DNA of 64,000 bases, from positions 38,754,501 through 38,818,500 of the forward strand of contig NC_084927.1 in NCBI RefSeq assembly GCF_958298935.1. Reading direction: 5' to 3'. Of this stretch, positions 47,147 through 58,527 are shown one piece after another. The translations under genes and the position numbers were made by a program. Within the stretch, counting starts at the first letter, position 1, and every line of letters begins with the position of its first letter. The notes under the pieces are model-generated. The model was not told where the DNA came from. It saw nothing but the letters and a program-made list of their open reading frames with translations, and ran no database searches. This stretch comes from Phragmites australis. Lineage: Eukaryota; Streptophyta; Magnoliopsida; Poales; Poaceae.

Positions 47147-48060
47147 GCCCACACTTTTTCCTGGGGCATGGGCTGCCTGCACCGACCAAGCGTGGGCATG
47201 GGTGTGGGCGTGGAAGTCGCGTGTGCAGGGTAGGGGAGTTGAGAGAGCGCGTGAGAAAGAGAGAAGAGAGAGAGCGGAGAAGCGGAGGCTGGTCGGGGCG
47301 CGCGGGATATTTCCCGAAGAGGGGAATCAGCGGAGGGAGGAGAAAGGAGGAGAGGTACGGGCGCTGGCGCTGGATTGGTGACGCGTGGATACGTGGACCG
47401 CTGAGTGGCACGCTAGGCGCGAGCAGTGCGCGGGAGAGGGAGGAAAGGTTGGGTGGGTCGTATGGCTGGGCCGTGCAGAAGGAAGAAAGGGAAAGGAGAA
47501 GGAGGCCGGCTGTTGGGCTGAGAAAGAGAGAAGGGAGGGGAAATCGGCCCGGGAGAAAAGAGAAAGAGAAAAGGAAAAAGAGAAAAAGAAAAGAAAAGAG
47601 GGATGGATTTTGGAATAATTCAAAATGGAATAATTTGAATTTGGATTTTGACTTTGGATTAAGATCAACTCCATTTGGAATATTTGAACATTGATTTGGA
47701 TTTGGATATAGATCTTTGGGAGAGGATTTGAATTTAAGGGATTTGAGATAAATAGAATCTAGGTGTAGATTTGAAATTGAGAGACATTCAATTTCAAACC
47801 TCCACACAAAGAACCATAAAAATCTCAATCTAATGCATATGAACCAACTCAATGCAGAGACTATTTTAAAATTGACTCTAGTGTACTTTGAAACACCTAT
47901 GCAACTTAGCACAGCTCATAAATATGAAGGTATATATATACTGGCATATATACATCCACATACCTATTTTCTTAATCTTAGTTAGCTTAATTAATCCTAA
48001 AATATTTTAATTTGGAGTGAAATCTGAAATCAATTAGCATGCTTAACTCAGGATGTTACA
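47100..48060 (-). repeat. Copia-associated LTR, third minus copy
   Basis: Begins at 48060 on the minus strand with TGTAACATCCTGAGTTAAGC and matches 40320-41126 throughout (AT-rich part, purine/pyrimidine part, GC-rich part). It interrupts the CACTA DNA on its right at 48061 and the ORF at 46676-47146 on its left. Confidence 0.8.
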
Positions 48061-48239
48061 ATGTGGTTCTAACGTACTCAATTACAATATTATATGTGTA
48101 TGCATTCTATCTATCGACTCCTTCATGGTTAGCTCACTCTTTAGACATCCTCCCTCCCTCCCTCATCGACTTTATCTCTACCTCCCTCCTTTCTCAGCTC
48201 TCTATATGTATACTACTAAACTGCTCGTCGTCATTGTAT

Positions 48240-51200
48240 GCAGAACTTCCAGGAAGGAATGGCACCACCGATCTGGTCCAGGTGCCAGAACGAGATGCAG
48301 TGTCGCCGTCGAACATTGAAGTAGGTAGCCCCAGCCATTACCTCAACCTGGAACAAATAGACACTTGTGGAGTCAATTAGGTAATTCATAAGTAGATGAA
48401 TGCATCTCTTCTACATATTATCGTATAGGTTCTCAATAGTTTTTTTGCATATGTGCAGATGCTTGATACTCCGGAAGGTCACGACAATGAGCAATCCCAG
48501 GTACGCCATCGTGTCCGAGGTCCCTCGAAGATGCTTACCGGGCGATTTGTGATCACGGAGGTCTCTACAGCAGGGGAGCTAACTGCACCTAAGAGAGTTC
48601 TGATGCCATACAAGTCAGTCTGTGGGATTGCTGTTAAGGATCACGTGCCCATCAACTACTATTGTGAACTGGTGAATGAGGTGATCCGCACGTGGTTCCT
48701 GATTCAATCAAGAACGACATCTTTTGGCCCAAAATATTAGAGAAGTTTGACTTTTCTGAAGGGACAGATATGGAAGTAGTTAAGCGTAAAACGCTAATGA
48801 TCATGGGCCTTTCATTTAACAACTAGATGGGCGCACTGAACACAACATATGTGCAGAAAGGTACAACGTCACATTTCCGCAAGTGGCCGCAACTGGAAGA
48901 TCATTGGCACGCCTTTGCGGAGTGTAAGTCATCGGAAGAAGCACAAAGGTTGAGTGCGGTGAGCAAAGCGAACTCAAAGAAGAACCTCTACCCTCACAAA
49001 GTTGGCAGCCGTGGGTACGTGAGGAAAGAATTGCAGTGTAACATCCTAATTCTTAGTTTTGTGAATTTTCAAAATTCTACCCACAATCAAGTTAATAGCA
49101 TCACAATTAGCATAGGATTAAAATGATACTTTCAAAAATAAAACAAATGGTCTAGGTTATACTTTGTTTGGTGCATACATGTTGGCTCTCTAGTTGCAGT
49201 AGGCCCATTTTCTCCCTCTCTGGAGTTTTGAGTGAAAATGTTTTCAAAAATTTGGTATAGATTTGATTTAGAAATATAATTTTGAAAGAACTAAAAAGAT
49301 AATAAAAAAACCTTGACCTGAGCCAATACTTCCTCAATTTTCAGCCCAAAACCTCCTTTCCCCCTCCCTCTCTCTCCCTTGGGCCGAGGCTCGTCCGCTC
49401 CCTCCCTTCGGGCCAAGCCCATCTGGTCAAGCCAGCCTCCTCCCTTGTCCTGAGCCGACCTCCTCCTACGCCCCAAGCCAGCCTACCGCCTCACCCTCAC
49501 TGACCAGCGGACCCGACCCAAGCCGTCCTGCGCCGCGTCGAGCCGAGCCGAGCCAAGCTATTAAGCCCCATCATGGCGCCTCCCTCTGTTTCCCCCCTTA
49601 TTTACATCTCTTTATTGCTCGATTTCATGCAAAAATCGTCGGCCATCAATCCATGGCCGCCGCCCTTTCTCTTCATGGCAAAGTTCTTCACGTTTTACTC
49701 GAGCTCCCACATTTTTGCCTCGTCGTTTTCGCCATCGTCGGCCTCTTCTTTAACGACTCCGGTGAGGAGCTTCTCTGACACCATTCTTCGCATCCAAGCC
49801 ATCTCCGGCTAAATTGACTCGCTCCTCATCCTTGAAGGACACCTCGAACCCATTTCCGTGGCTTGCCGTCGCCGTTCGGCCGCCAGAACGCCTTCCCCGC
49901 TGCCTCACCGACCGCTGCTGCCGTGTCCGCCGTAGCCCAACCTCTCCAGCACCGCTCCGGTCTCCTCGATACTCGGGGTGAGTTCGCCGCCCCTCCCTCG
50001 TTCTCTTCCTCTGCTCGTTGGAGCCTTCCGCTCGCTGATGCACGTTCCCAGCCAACTCCGGCCGCCGGCCGCCGGCCTGAAGCCGTCCCAGGGCTACCGG
50101 TCCATGGTGGACCGTGAACCGAAGGGTCTCGACCGGTTCACCATTCGGTGGACTCGGTTCCCACCCTTTTCCCATTCAAAAATAATTCCAATTTAGATTT
50201 ATGACGTCATTTTTGCGCAATAAACCAGTTTTTCGATATAAAAATAATTGGTTATTCTGTGGTAATAAGTAAAATTTGCATAAACACTCTTGGAACTTCA
50301 AACGCTCTTAACTTTTTGCTCGTAGCTCCGATTCAGGCGATCTTCACGCTCAAATTCTCATAGCGACGTATATAATCTATTTATAGGGGGTTTTTTTTTA
50401 TCTAGTTTCAGTATTATTTGGTATACTGTTCTTATGTTTTTTTGTGTGCTCGTGTAGACGATTCAGTCCAAGAGTTTGGGAATTTCCAGGAAGAAGATTT
50501 TGAAGGAACTGTGCATGACCTTGACGAAGACAAGTGTCTTGACCATGTTGTGAGCCCATTTTTAATATAAATCCAGACTTTTACAAAACATGCATGTTGT
50601 TTTTGTGGTAAAATGGGTAGTATAGCAAACACTAGTTTTAGATGTAGGCTTTACACTTGTAGATGTTTTATCCTCAAGTATTCCCATGTTTATGCTTAGT
50701 CATGCTTTTAGATGAACTTGTAGTATGTAGGTGATGAATCATGATTTATGAAACTAAAAGTTGAGATAGAAAGTAAGATATGAATCTTGATGTTGTTAAG
50801 GGAGTTAGCAACAAGTAATCTAGAGTTTGGACAAGAAGGGTATGTTGGAATGTGCCTGTTGATGTGTTCCAGGCATGGTTGCCTTGAATGGATATGTTTC
50901 GTGATTACTCTTATGGGATAGTTGATGGTCTTGCCCAGACCATGTTAAGGACCGGTTCATGGAGCGACCACCCATGACAACAGTACAACCACGAGATCTA
51001 TATGGTATGGCTTGGTCTAGGAATTAGAAGCTCTCCCAGTGGTGTATGAGCCAGTTGGATGTGTAGATAAGGAAGGGGTACTTCTTGATTCTACCTGGCA
51101 CAAGAGGGGGCTTTTGGGGTGGAGGGTCACTCTACTTATGTACAGCGGTGAAACCTCAGTAGGCAAGTGCATACTGGGAGACTCTTTGGAAAAGCCTCGT

Positions 51201-52740
51201 AGTGATCTCTTGGCACGCACACCGGAAGTGTGTAAGGTACCAATGGGTACCGCAAAAGAGATGATCATGACTCGTGGATAAAGTGTACAACCTCTGCAGA
51301 GTGTCAAACTGAATTTTCAGCCGTGCTCACGGTTATGAGCAGCATGGACCCTCTCATGATTAGTCGGGTGGATGTTTTCCTTAGCTGAGAATGGGTTGAG
51401 TTCTCGGAGTTTAAAGAATATCTTTTGTACATCTTTTCTCTTTTAAAATAAAACTACTTTTCCATAGTTTAGGGCTAAAATTGGCTTTTATGCAATAAAA
51501 CTCTAGAAAATAGGAAACCTTGGGTAAAACCACCATGTTATACTTTCTCCCATTTACTGAGTATTCTCACACTTGCTTTTCAGAAGGTGAAGCTTTTGAA
51601 GAGTTTCCTGAAGATGATGTTGAGTTCTAGGCTGGTGGAGCTTCCGGTCGACTGCCTGTGGCGTGGAGCTGCGCTGTGTCTCTTTTCCGCTGCTATGTAA
51701 TTTTCTTTAGAATGCGTGGTCATTTTGTAATAAATATTGATGTAATATTGAGCACTGTGTCTGTTATTCACTAATGATATCGCTATATGTATGTGTTAAC
51801 TAATCCTGGCATACATATAGTTTACATTTGGTTTTGATCTTAAAACCGGGTGTGACAGACAGTGGCAACAACAGCTAGATCAACTGCGAGAGAGAGGTGT
51901 CATGCCTGAGACAGGGTTGGAGTGATCGATGCATGCACTTCCTTCTTGGGAGGGGTGCTTCTTACTCGTCTGATGGAAGGTTATACTTTACGACATCCAA
52001 AGACTAGGAAGTGACGCAAACACTTGCAAAATAGCTTATAGAAGCCAACGAGCAGTCTGCAAAAGACTCTTTCAAGCCAGACAGAGATAGGGATGAGCTC
52101 ACTTTGGCCTTGAGAAACAAGGAGCACGGTGGTCGCACACGAGTCGTTGGGGTGATAGGTTGGAAACATGGATTCCCAGGAGAAATCGACCTACAAGAGC
52201 TGGAAGAGATCCCAAGCAGAGCGAGATGCAGAACGAGAGACAGAACAAACTAGGATGATAAAAATGTTTGAACAAGCGCTAAAAAAGGAGAGGAAACATA
52301 CAGAAGAAAAAATAGCATAAGCAGTAGCACAATCCCTCATACGTGAACGAAGCACCATTGTGAGCGAACAGGAACGGCCGACAACGTCTCCTAAGTTTGT
52401 GCGCTCCAGCCCTGGTGGTCGTCGGAGTAGTTGTGCATCCACAGGAGTTTCGAGAGCTAACCTCATCACTTATCCTGTGGACCTCATCACAACACGGACA
52501 CCGTGTGAACTACACATTGGTGCTAGGAACATTACCATCAAGGTAGCTTCCGGCGTGGCTTATCCCCGCGATTCCATGATCATTTGCACAGACGTCCGAC
52601 ACCAGAGGGCTACGCCGCGATCGAAATAGATGAGGCAGTTGACCAGTATCGTCATGTTGAGGTGGACTACCCCGTAGAGGAGGGGGCGAATACTATATGA
52701 GAGAACGAGTACACATTCATCGTGTGAGAGAAGGTCTACA
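48240..52740 (+). pseudogene. CACTA second ORF, Ptta/En/Spm transposase family
   Basis: Segments: RGPSKMLTGRFVITEV (from about 48507), PKRVLMPYKSVCGIAVKDHV, a frame change and stop near 48675, VPDSIKNDIFWPKILEKFDF, TLMIMGLSFNN, a stop where Trp is expected (48825), then HFRKWPQLEDHWHAF and KVGSRGYVRKELQ ending at 49036. After the LTR it resumes at 51861 with QWQQQLDQLRERGVMPETG, then DRDELTLALRNKEHGGRTR, and RTPCELHIGARNITIKVASG near 52500. A Pro/Ser/Lys-rich tail follows. This protein family (PF03004) is thought to bind subterminal repeats rather than catalyse transposition. Frameshifts and stops show it is dead. Confidence 0.82.
49037..51857 (+). repeat. Solo LTR, 2.8 kb, gypsy Del/Tekay type
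   Basis: TGTAACATCCTAATTCTTAG at 49037 to GGGTGTGACA at 51857. It interrupts the CACTA ORF between the codons for LQ and W: the left flank is TGCAG, the right flank GACAG (3 of 5), followed by coding that continues in register. No internal retroelement DNA. Orientation follows the TGTAACATCC start usually found at 5' ends of such LTRs. It contains no gene. Confidence 0.85.
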
Positions 52741-53321
52741 TAGTAGTTCCACCAGAGACAGCTCCCGAGACTCTCTACTCTCCACTATACTCCAGGCCGC
52801 CGTCACCTCGAAGATCTCTCTCCTCAGCCATCTTCAAAAAGTCCACCTCCTCATATATTGCCTCAAAAAAATCCATCGCCTAAGAAACCAGCACCATAAA
52901 AAAATCTAAATGATGCATGTCTGATTACTAAGATGTTTGTTCGTAACACCCTTAATGCAATATTCCGTATCATTGGAGTAGTATTAATATTTAGTATACC
53001 AAAAGAGAAGGAAGAAATAGTAGGCAGCTGACTTTGTGTATCGATCTCTGATGGAGTAGTGCTCCACAGTGCTCGCTGACTTTGTGTATCGATCGATCGT
53101 GTCAAGGTAAATCGACTTAATTTAACCAAACAAACATTATATATGTACTGCATATATGCAGCATGCATATATAGTTGCATGCACAGGTCATTTGGTCTTA
53201 GTTTGCAGCTAGCGTAGCCACCTCTACCCACTCAGCTCGATCGATATACGTACGTGCGTACGTGCGCACAGACACACCACGTAGTTTAGTGGTCATAGTT
53301 ACGTACACTTAATATTATATT

Positions 53322-53330
<9 letters not shown>

Positions 53331-53409
<79 letters not shown>
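53331..53409. repeat. (TA)n microsatellite
   Basis: A 79-base uninterrupted TA run, with impure TA-rich flank from about 53311. Confidence 0.97.
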
Positions 53410-53415
<6 letters not shown>

Positions 53416-53587
53416 TTTTATCAGTGTCAGTCTGATAGTAATCGGTAATAAAACTATATCAGTGTCGATTCTTAAACTCTCGTACGCGAAAAATAGCTGA
53501 GCAGATAAGAACCGATATTGATAGTGATAGTATCCGTGTCAGTTATAGATACGAACCGACACTAATAATAGTTACTGTCACAATTTA

Positions 53588-53900
53588 TCTTAAAAAATTC
53601 ATACTTTTTCACACAAAATTGGATGGGAAAAACTTTATATGAAAATTATAGCTCTCGATGAGATCTACAATTTTGTAGTTGAAAGTTTTTTAATTTGAGA
53701 TCATTTAAATGTCCAAATAATTATAATAAAGTTATAGTAGTTGTCGATGATAGCTCATATTAAAAAATTCATAACTTTTTCACACGAAGTTGGATGTGGA
53801 GAAACTTTATATGAAAATTATAGCTCTCGATGAGATCTACAACTTTGTAGTTGATCACTTTTTTATTTGAGATCATTTAGATATCCAAATAGCTATTCGA
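53588..53900. repeat. About 175-bp tandem repeat in CACTA subterminal region
   Basis: Two copies starting at TTAAAAAATTCATA (53589 and 53761), each containing AACTTTATATGAAAATTATA and GCTCTCGATGAGATCTACAA. They differ at scattered sites. Confidence 0.85.
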
Positions 53901-53954
53901 ATGTTCGGTCAGAAAATATCAAAATGATTTATTTTGCTACTATACTCACGAATG

Positions 53955-54110
53955 GATGATAGCTGAGATGGTTAGAGGGGTCATGTGTAGGCACAACCTG
54001 TGAGGTTTTGAGTTCGAGTCTTTATAGCCGTATACGAGTGAATATCACGTGACTTTCTGAATATTGGGTATGGTTGGGTGAGTACCCTCTAGTTGTGAAA
54101 AAAAATTTAA
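53955..54110 (+). repeat. tRNA-derived SINE-like sequence
   Basis: Polymerase III internal promoter motifs: A box TAGCTGAGATGG (53960-53971) and B box AGTTCGAGTC (54011-54020), correctly spaced for a tRNA gene. GGTTAGAGGGG follows the A box as in a tRNA D-arm. About 75 bases further comes an A-rich run. No complete tRNA cloverleaf forms, so it is a relic. Confidence 0.5.
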
Positions 54111-54452
54111 AACTTTTTTTACCCCCAAAATGTTAAATTGAGACGGACTATCAATACCGGTTCCATACCTAACACTGATAGTTAGACTATTAATATCAGA
54201 TAATCAGTGTTGATTTAAAATCCGTTACTGATAACGATTTTGAACCGATACTGATGAGATATTTTGATGTAGTGACATAATTTTTAAGAAAATTCGTCGG
54301 TAGGAACTGACACGACTAGACAACTGGCCGTGTAATAGATACAGTACTTCTTGCTTAATAACCGTCTGTATATATTTACTCAGTAACAGGTGTAGGTAAT
54401 CGTGTATGATACTTGATCTACTTTGATAATTTCTGTGGTAGTGATATATACA

Positions 54453-54460
54453 TATAAATA
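54453..54460 (+). promoter_or_regulatory. Possible TATA box of cytochrome c gene
   Basis: TATAAATA, 235 bases before the start codon and about 180 bases past the CACTA terminus. It is the best match in the interval; a TATA-less start is also possible. Confidence 0.4.
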
Positions 54461-54694
54461 CTGTCGATAGATCGATCATCGATCCAACGGGAGCATCTAT
54501 AGGAGCTCCATCGATCGCTAGCTGAGAAAGTGGATCGGCGTCCCGTCACTCGAGTCCGTCCCTTGCATGTCGCCCGCCGCGCATCTATTATTAGTTTCAA
54601 GGCGACTTAACCGGCCGGCCCTGATCATCATCTAATCTGCTCCATCGCACCGGCGGCAAGCAGACAAGGCTAACTGTGCTGTTGAATTGGATCA

Positions 54695-55036
54695 ATGGCT
54701 TCGTTCGGTGAGGCCCCCGCAGGTGACGTCGGCAGCGGCGAGAAGATCTTCCGGACCAAGTGCGCTCAGTGCCACACGGTGGAGCGCGGCGGCGCGCACA
54801 AGCAGGGGCCCAACCTGCATGGCCTCTTCGGGCGCCAGTCCGGCACCACCCTCGGCTACGCCTACTCCACGGCGAACAAGAACATGGCCGTCGTCTGGGA
54901 GGAGGGCACCCTCTACGACTACCTCCTCAACCCCAAGAAGTACATCCCCGGCACCAAGATGGTCTTCCCGGGGCTCAAGAAGCCCAAGGAGCGCACAGAC
55001 CTCATCGCCTACCTCAAGGAATCCACCATCGCTTGA
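54695..55036 (+). CDS. Mitochondrial cytochrome c, intronless
   Basis: Soluble electron carrier between complexes III and IV in the intermembrane space. It has 113 residues, one more than the common plant length of 112. The heme-binding CAQCH (Cys23, Cys26, His27) and the Met ligand in TKMVFPG (Met89) are present, as are the plant N-terminal extension ASFGEAP, the [15 protein letters not shown] loop and the [10 protein letters not shown] segment. The closing residues LKESTIA differ from the usual ending. Third positions are almost all G or C. Plant cytochrome c genes that I know of contain coding introns, so the uninterrupted frame is unusual; a retrocopy origin is possible, though no poly(A) relic is seen. 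All key residues are kept. Confidence 0.93.
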   Translation: MASFGEAPAGDVGSGEKIFRTKCAQCHTVERGGAHKQGPNLHGLFGRQSGTTLGYAYSTANKNMAVVWEEGTLYDYLLNPKKYIPGTKMVFPGLKKPKERTDLIAYLKESTIA

Positions 55037-55039
55037 TCA

Positions 55040-55950
55040 CTGGCTACCTCCTCGATCCGGCCTCCTGCGCGGCTTAATTTGTTTCCGTCAATTTGCATCC
55101 ATCGATCACCATGCATCATCCTTTTCTCTTCAGATCTCTGTGAAAGTTTCTATGATGATCTTCAATTGCAGTATATGAATCAAGATTGTAAGCGCGCATG
55201 CGTCTGCATGTACTCCTACAATTCTCTTTGATTTATCCACTCAATTAAATTAACTAATGAAGAACTTATTTCTTACTCGTAGTTTCATGAGTCGATATCC
55301 TCCTCGTGTCTTAATTACTAAGACTGAGAAAGTCACAATCAATATAAAAACAGTTAATTGGAAAGCAATGTTTAATTTATTCTATGGAAACTCATTTGGA
55401 GACTGCTTGATGGCACCAGGCCCAGTGCCGCGCCGCAACATCCTAGCTTAGGCCCTAACCTAAGTGGGCCAAGTCCTGCCGAATGGTCGTTTCTCTTATG
55501 GTGTTTGTCGACCATTAGTAAATTAACTACTAAATACTTATTTGATAAGTAGAGATACTTGTTGCTCAATACGATATATCCACCTCCTTTGCGTCCTCCA
55601 GCCACGCCTCTCTTGCCACAGTGTCAAGCGACAGTAACATTATGTGCATGGCGGATCCCATCCATGCACTCCTAGTGAGTCGACGAGTAGATCCAGTTCT
55701 TCGGTGGTAGGACAAAGAGTTCATAGGCTCACGATGGCTATCATCAACTATTGGAGCCGATGATTTCTATCACTGTCGATTGTGCAATGCTGATTCAAAA
55801 ACCGATATTGATGGTTTTTTTAATAGTGTATATTAAAGGAATACGATACTAAAATATTATAATAACTGGTGCCATCACATGTGCAGATATTCTACGCAGT
55901 TCATCGTGTTCTATATGAAAACTATCTCCGGATTAAAGAAGAATCTTTGC
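55040..55950. other. Cytochrome c 3' region and intergenic DNA
   Basis: The first part is presumably 3' untranslated. The rest has no recognised gene. Confidence 0.4.
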
Positions 55951-55963
55951 AATGCCGTCAATG

Positions 55964-56230
55964 CTACATGCTGTGAACATGTTCAAAACTAGGCAAATGA
56001 ACGCATTCTCCACTCGTGGGATTGAAAAGGCTAACAAAGTTAAAGATACCTACTATTGCCAGCCACCCATCTTTACCACCATCCCATCGATAAAACTTCA
56101 AATACTCCATCTCCGAATAAAAAGACTTCCACGAGAACAAATCATGGAGGAAAATGGGAACCTTGCTCATATCCCATCCATGGTCACGAGGAGACAAGAG
56201 CAAAATAGGGCTACTAGGTTAGAGAAGACG
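55964..56230 (-). pseudogene. DUF295-type F-box protein fragment
   Basis: Minus strand: SPILLLSPRDHGWDMSKV, then LKFYRWDGGKDGWLAIVG and SLFNPTSGECVHLPSFE. The pattern (SP.LLL..., then GWL....HLLNP.SG..I.LPS) is that of grass F-box-associated DUF295 proteins. An upstream stop and no clear F-box nearby mark it as a remnant. It is unrelated in position to the F-box fragment at 42986. Confidence 0.45.
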
Positions 56231-58527
56231 ATTTTCCAAATACGCTGCCTTCCATGGATTGCAGACCATTGGAGAGTGCGCAGAGAATGGAAAAAGGATT
56301 GGAGTCGATGGATCACGAGGGAGATTGGCCCATGGCGCCACGCACCTTTAGTCATGGTGGAGATTGGGGAAAGGACATTGTGGAGAGCGCGTGATGGGAA
56401 AGATGAGGAATGCCCCCCCCCCCCCCACTCAATTTAGTTATGGTCGACTCCTCATCAACCACCACGCCACTCTCTTCTTTATCTCCACAAGACAAGAAAC
56501 CGAACAATCATTCTGGCTTGCTTGTGACCTTTCACATTCCAAAAACTGCACCGGTTTGCTTGTGACCTTTCACCCTACTCTTCCGATAGACGGAACGGAT
56601 TGATTACGTGTCTCAATAAGATCATGCGCGTCCATGCCTATATATTTGGACGTGGGGTCGTCCACCTGGTGACCACCTCTAGACGACCAGTTGGCACGGG
56701 AGGTTCCACTCGACAAAGAAATTAAAGTTATCCCTCGACGGTTGTCTCATGTGGATTAATATGGCGGTTGTCTCTTCTGAGAGCAGTTTTGCGTCATTCC
56801 AGAGATGGCAACTTCCATCACCAAGGGTCACAACGCTTCGCCAAACGACATCACCAACTGCTTTCGGCACAAGTATATATGAATCCATGGTGCACCTGCC
56901 ATGGAGAGAGATCGGCTTCATTCACCATCAATTGGAACACTCTCAAGTTCATTCGTCCATTTATCCAACACTTTGTAATAAGCATTCTATGCTCATGCAA
57001 CTCAATCCGTCGTACGCATTTTAGAGTTCGTCGTCCATTTACCCATTACTTTGTAATCAGCATAGGCGAAGTTTTCCCTTTCTATTTTCCTATTTCTCTT
57101 TGTACAATTTTGTTCTCACTTGTCGTGGATAGGAACCCTGAGTTGTGATCCTCGATAGTTCGTTCTAAATCCTCCGCATTTAATTATTGTATGGATGCAT
57201 TTAGTGAAACTAACCTATGCTCTCCTCTTCTCCTCTGACCCTAGCTCTCTCGCTCAAAACCAAGCTGACTGAATGTTGGGGAAGAAGATCATATCGGCAT
57301 GCAGTTTTATCACAAAACACCCAGCATTGAATTATATTACAAATGGCCCAATTTTAGTTTGCAACATGCATGCCTAAGCAACGTTTTGCATGATAAATGA
57401 GCCAAAAATGACTTCCAAATGGTGAGGCAGAAGCTGCATGCACACATCACAATTATCCGTCTACAACAATTGAGCTGTGGAGGAAAAACATCAACTTCTT
57501 GAAGCCAAAAGCCCAGTTTTCAGATGCTTCCCCCGTACCCCAAAATCAACATGTGACAAGCTTATTGTCTCCAATGTTCCACGTGGAGCTATCTCAGGAA
57601 AGCACGAAACACCAAGTCGAAGAAATGCACAAACTTGGCATTAACGACCATTTGGTTTGTCTTTTACACACATGACTTATTTTCAGATGAAGACCAAAGA
57701 ATGGTGACATCTATCAATGAGCTTTGACTATATCACAAAAAGAGACAAGCTCAACGCCCAAATTAAACACCAAGAAATAAACCGCCAAGACATACCCAGC
57801 TTGTGTTGTAGATAATGCAGTTTTGTAGACTGCAAGGTCGCCTTTCGATTAGCACATGCAATATTACCCACGAAGCTGAAACCTGTAGATAATTAACGGA
57901 GTGCATGCTTCTCCTCTAGGGTTTATGAGTGTGTAAAAGGGGCCGAAAGAAATACTAAATGAAGAAGAAAAGAAAAGCACCTGCATCTGCATGCATGCAT
58001 TCCCCGTATGGAGGGAGGGAAGGAGAGGGAGTTGAGGCGACGAACGCGGCCGGGCTTTCACGATCAACGAACCGGCCGGCCTTGCCTTGTCCATCGACCG
58101 CTCCCCTCCCGTCGCAGTCGCTAGCAGTGGCTGGCCTCCACGTGCCCACTTGCTGCATTGCTCCCCTCCCCTCCCTTATTCTTGGGCTTTGGTCGCCACC
58201 CCCATGTCCGGCGCCCATGCATCTCGCCGTCCTCGATCGGCAGCATTGATTTGTGCATTGCCCACTCCCTGCAGCTGCATTCCTCCATTCCATCGGAGTC
58301 CACAGTCACAGCCTGGACCAGGGCGTTCCGTCCAAGTTTCCGCGCGCGTGCATGCGCGGCGGCAGGGACGTGCGTGGGACCAGATTGTCGCGCGCCTGCC
58401 TCCCTCCTGAGGCAACGATCGTCTCCCCTCTTGAGGCAACAAATTAATTCAATTCGTCGACAAGAAGCGACCACTCGATCGGTCGACAGGCACTCTGAAT
58501 TAATAAGCCGTGTACGTTAATTGAGGG
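56231..58527. other. Intergenic, no gene recognised
   Basis: Contains a C run at about 56407-56425 and several short unsupported frames. About 57960-58500 is GC-rich and probably forms the promoter and leader of the GT14 gene on the right. Confidence 0.4.

Larger units (their letters stand above)
48061..54274 (+). mobile_element. CACTA (En/Spm) transposon, 3' portion
   Basis: Carries a Transposase_24-type ORF on the plus strand (48240-52740, split by a solo LTR) and ends at 54274 with ATTTTGATGTAGTG, the inverse of CACTACATCAAAAT. Near the end, ACCGATACTGAT and related short motifs recur in both orientations (53420-54260), as expected of CACTA subterminal repeats. The 5' end is cut off by the LTR at 47100-48060. 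TIR and TSD cannot be matched without the other end. Confidence 0.8.

Noticed and set aside
50432..51307. Short frames within the 2.8 kb solo LTR
   Set aside because: LTR sequence without conserved coding; frames are below what chance allows in this length.
53411..53440. Left end of a separate small CACTA element beside the TA run
   Set aside because: The sequence reads TGTAGTG, not CACTA, at that point; the block is better explained as the subterminal part of the larger element.
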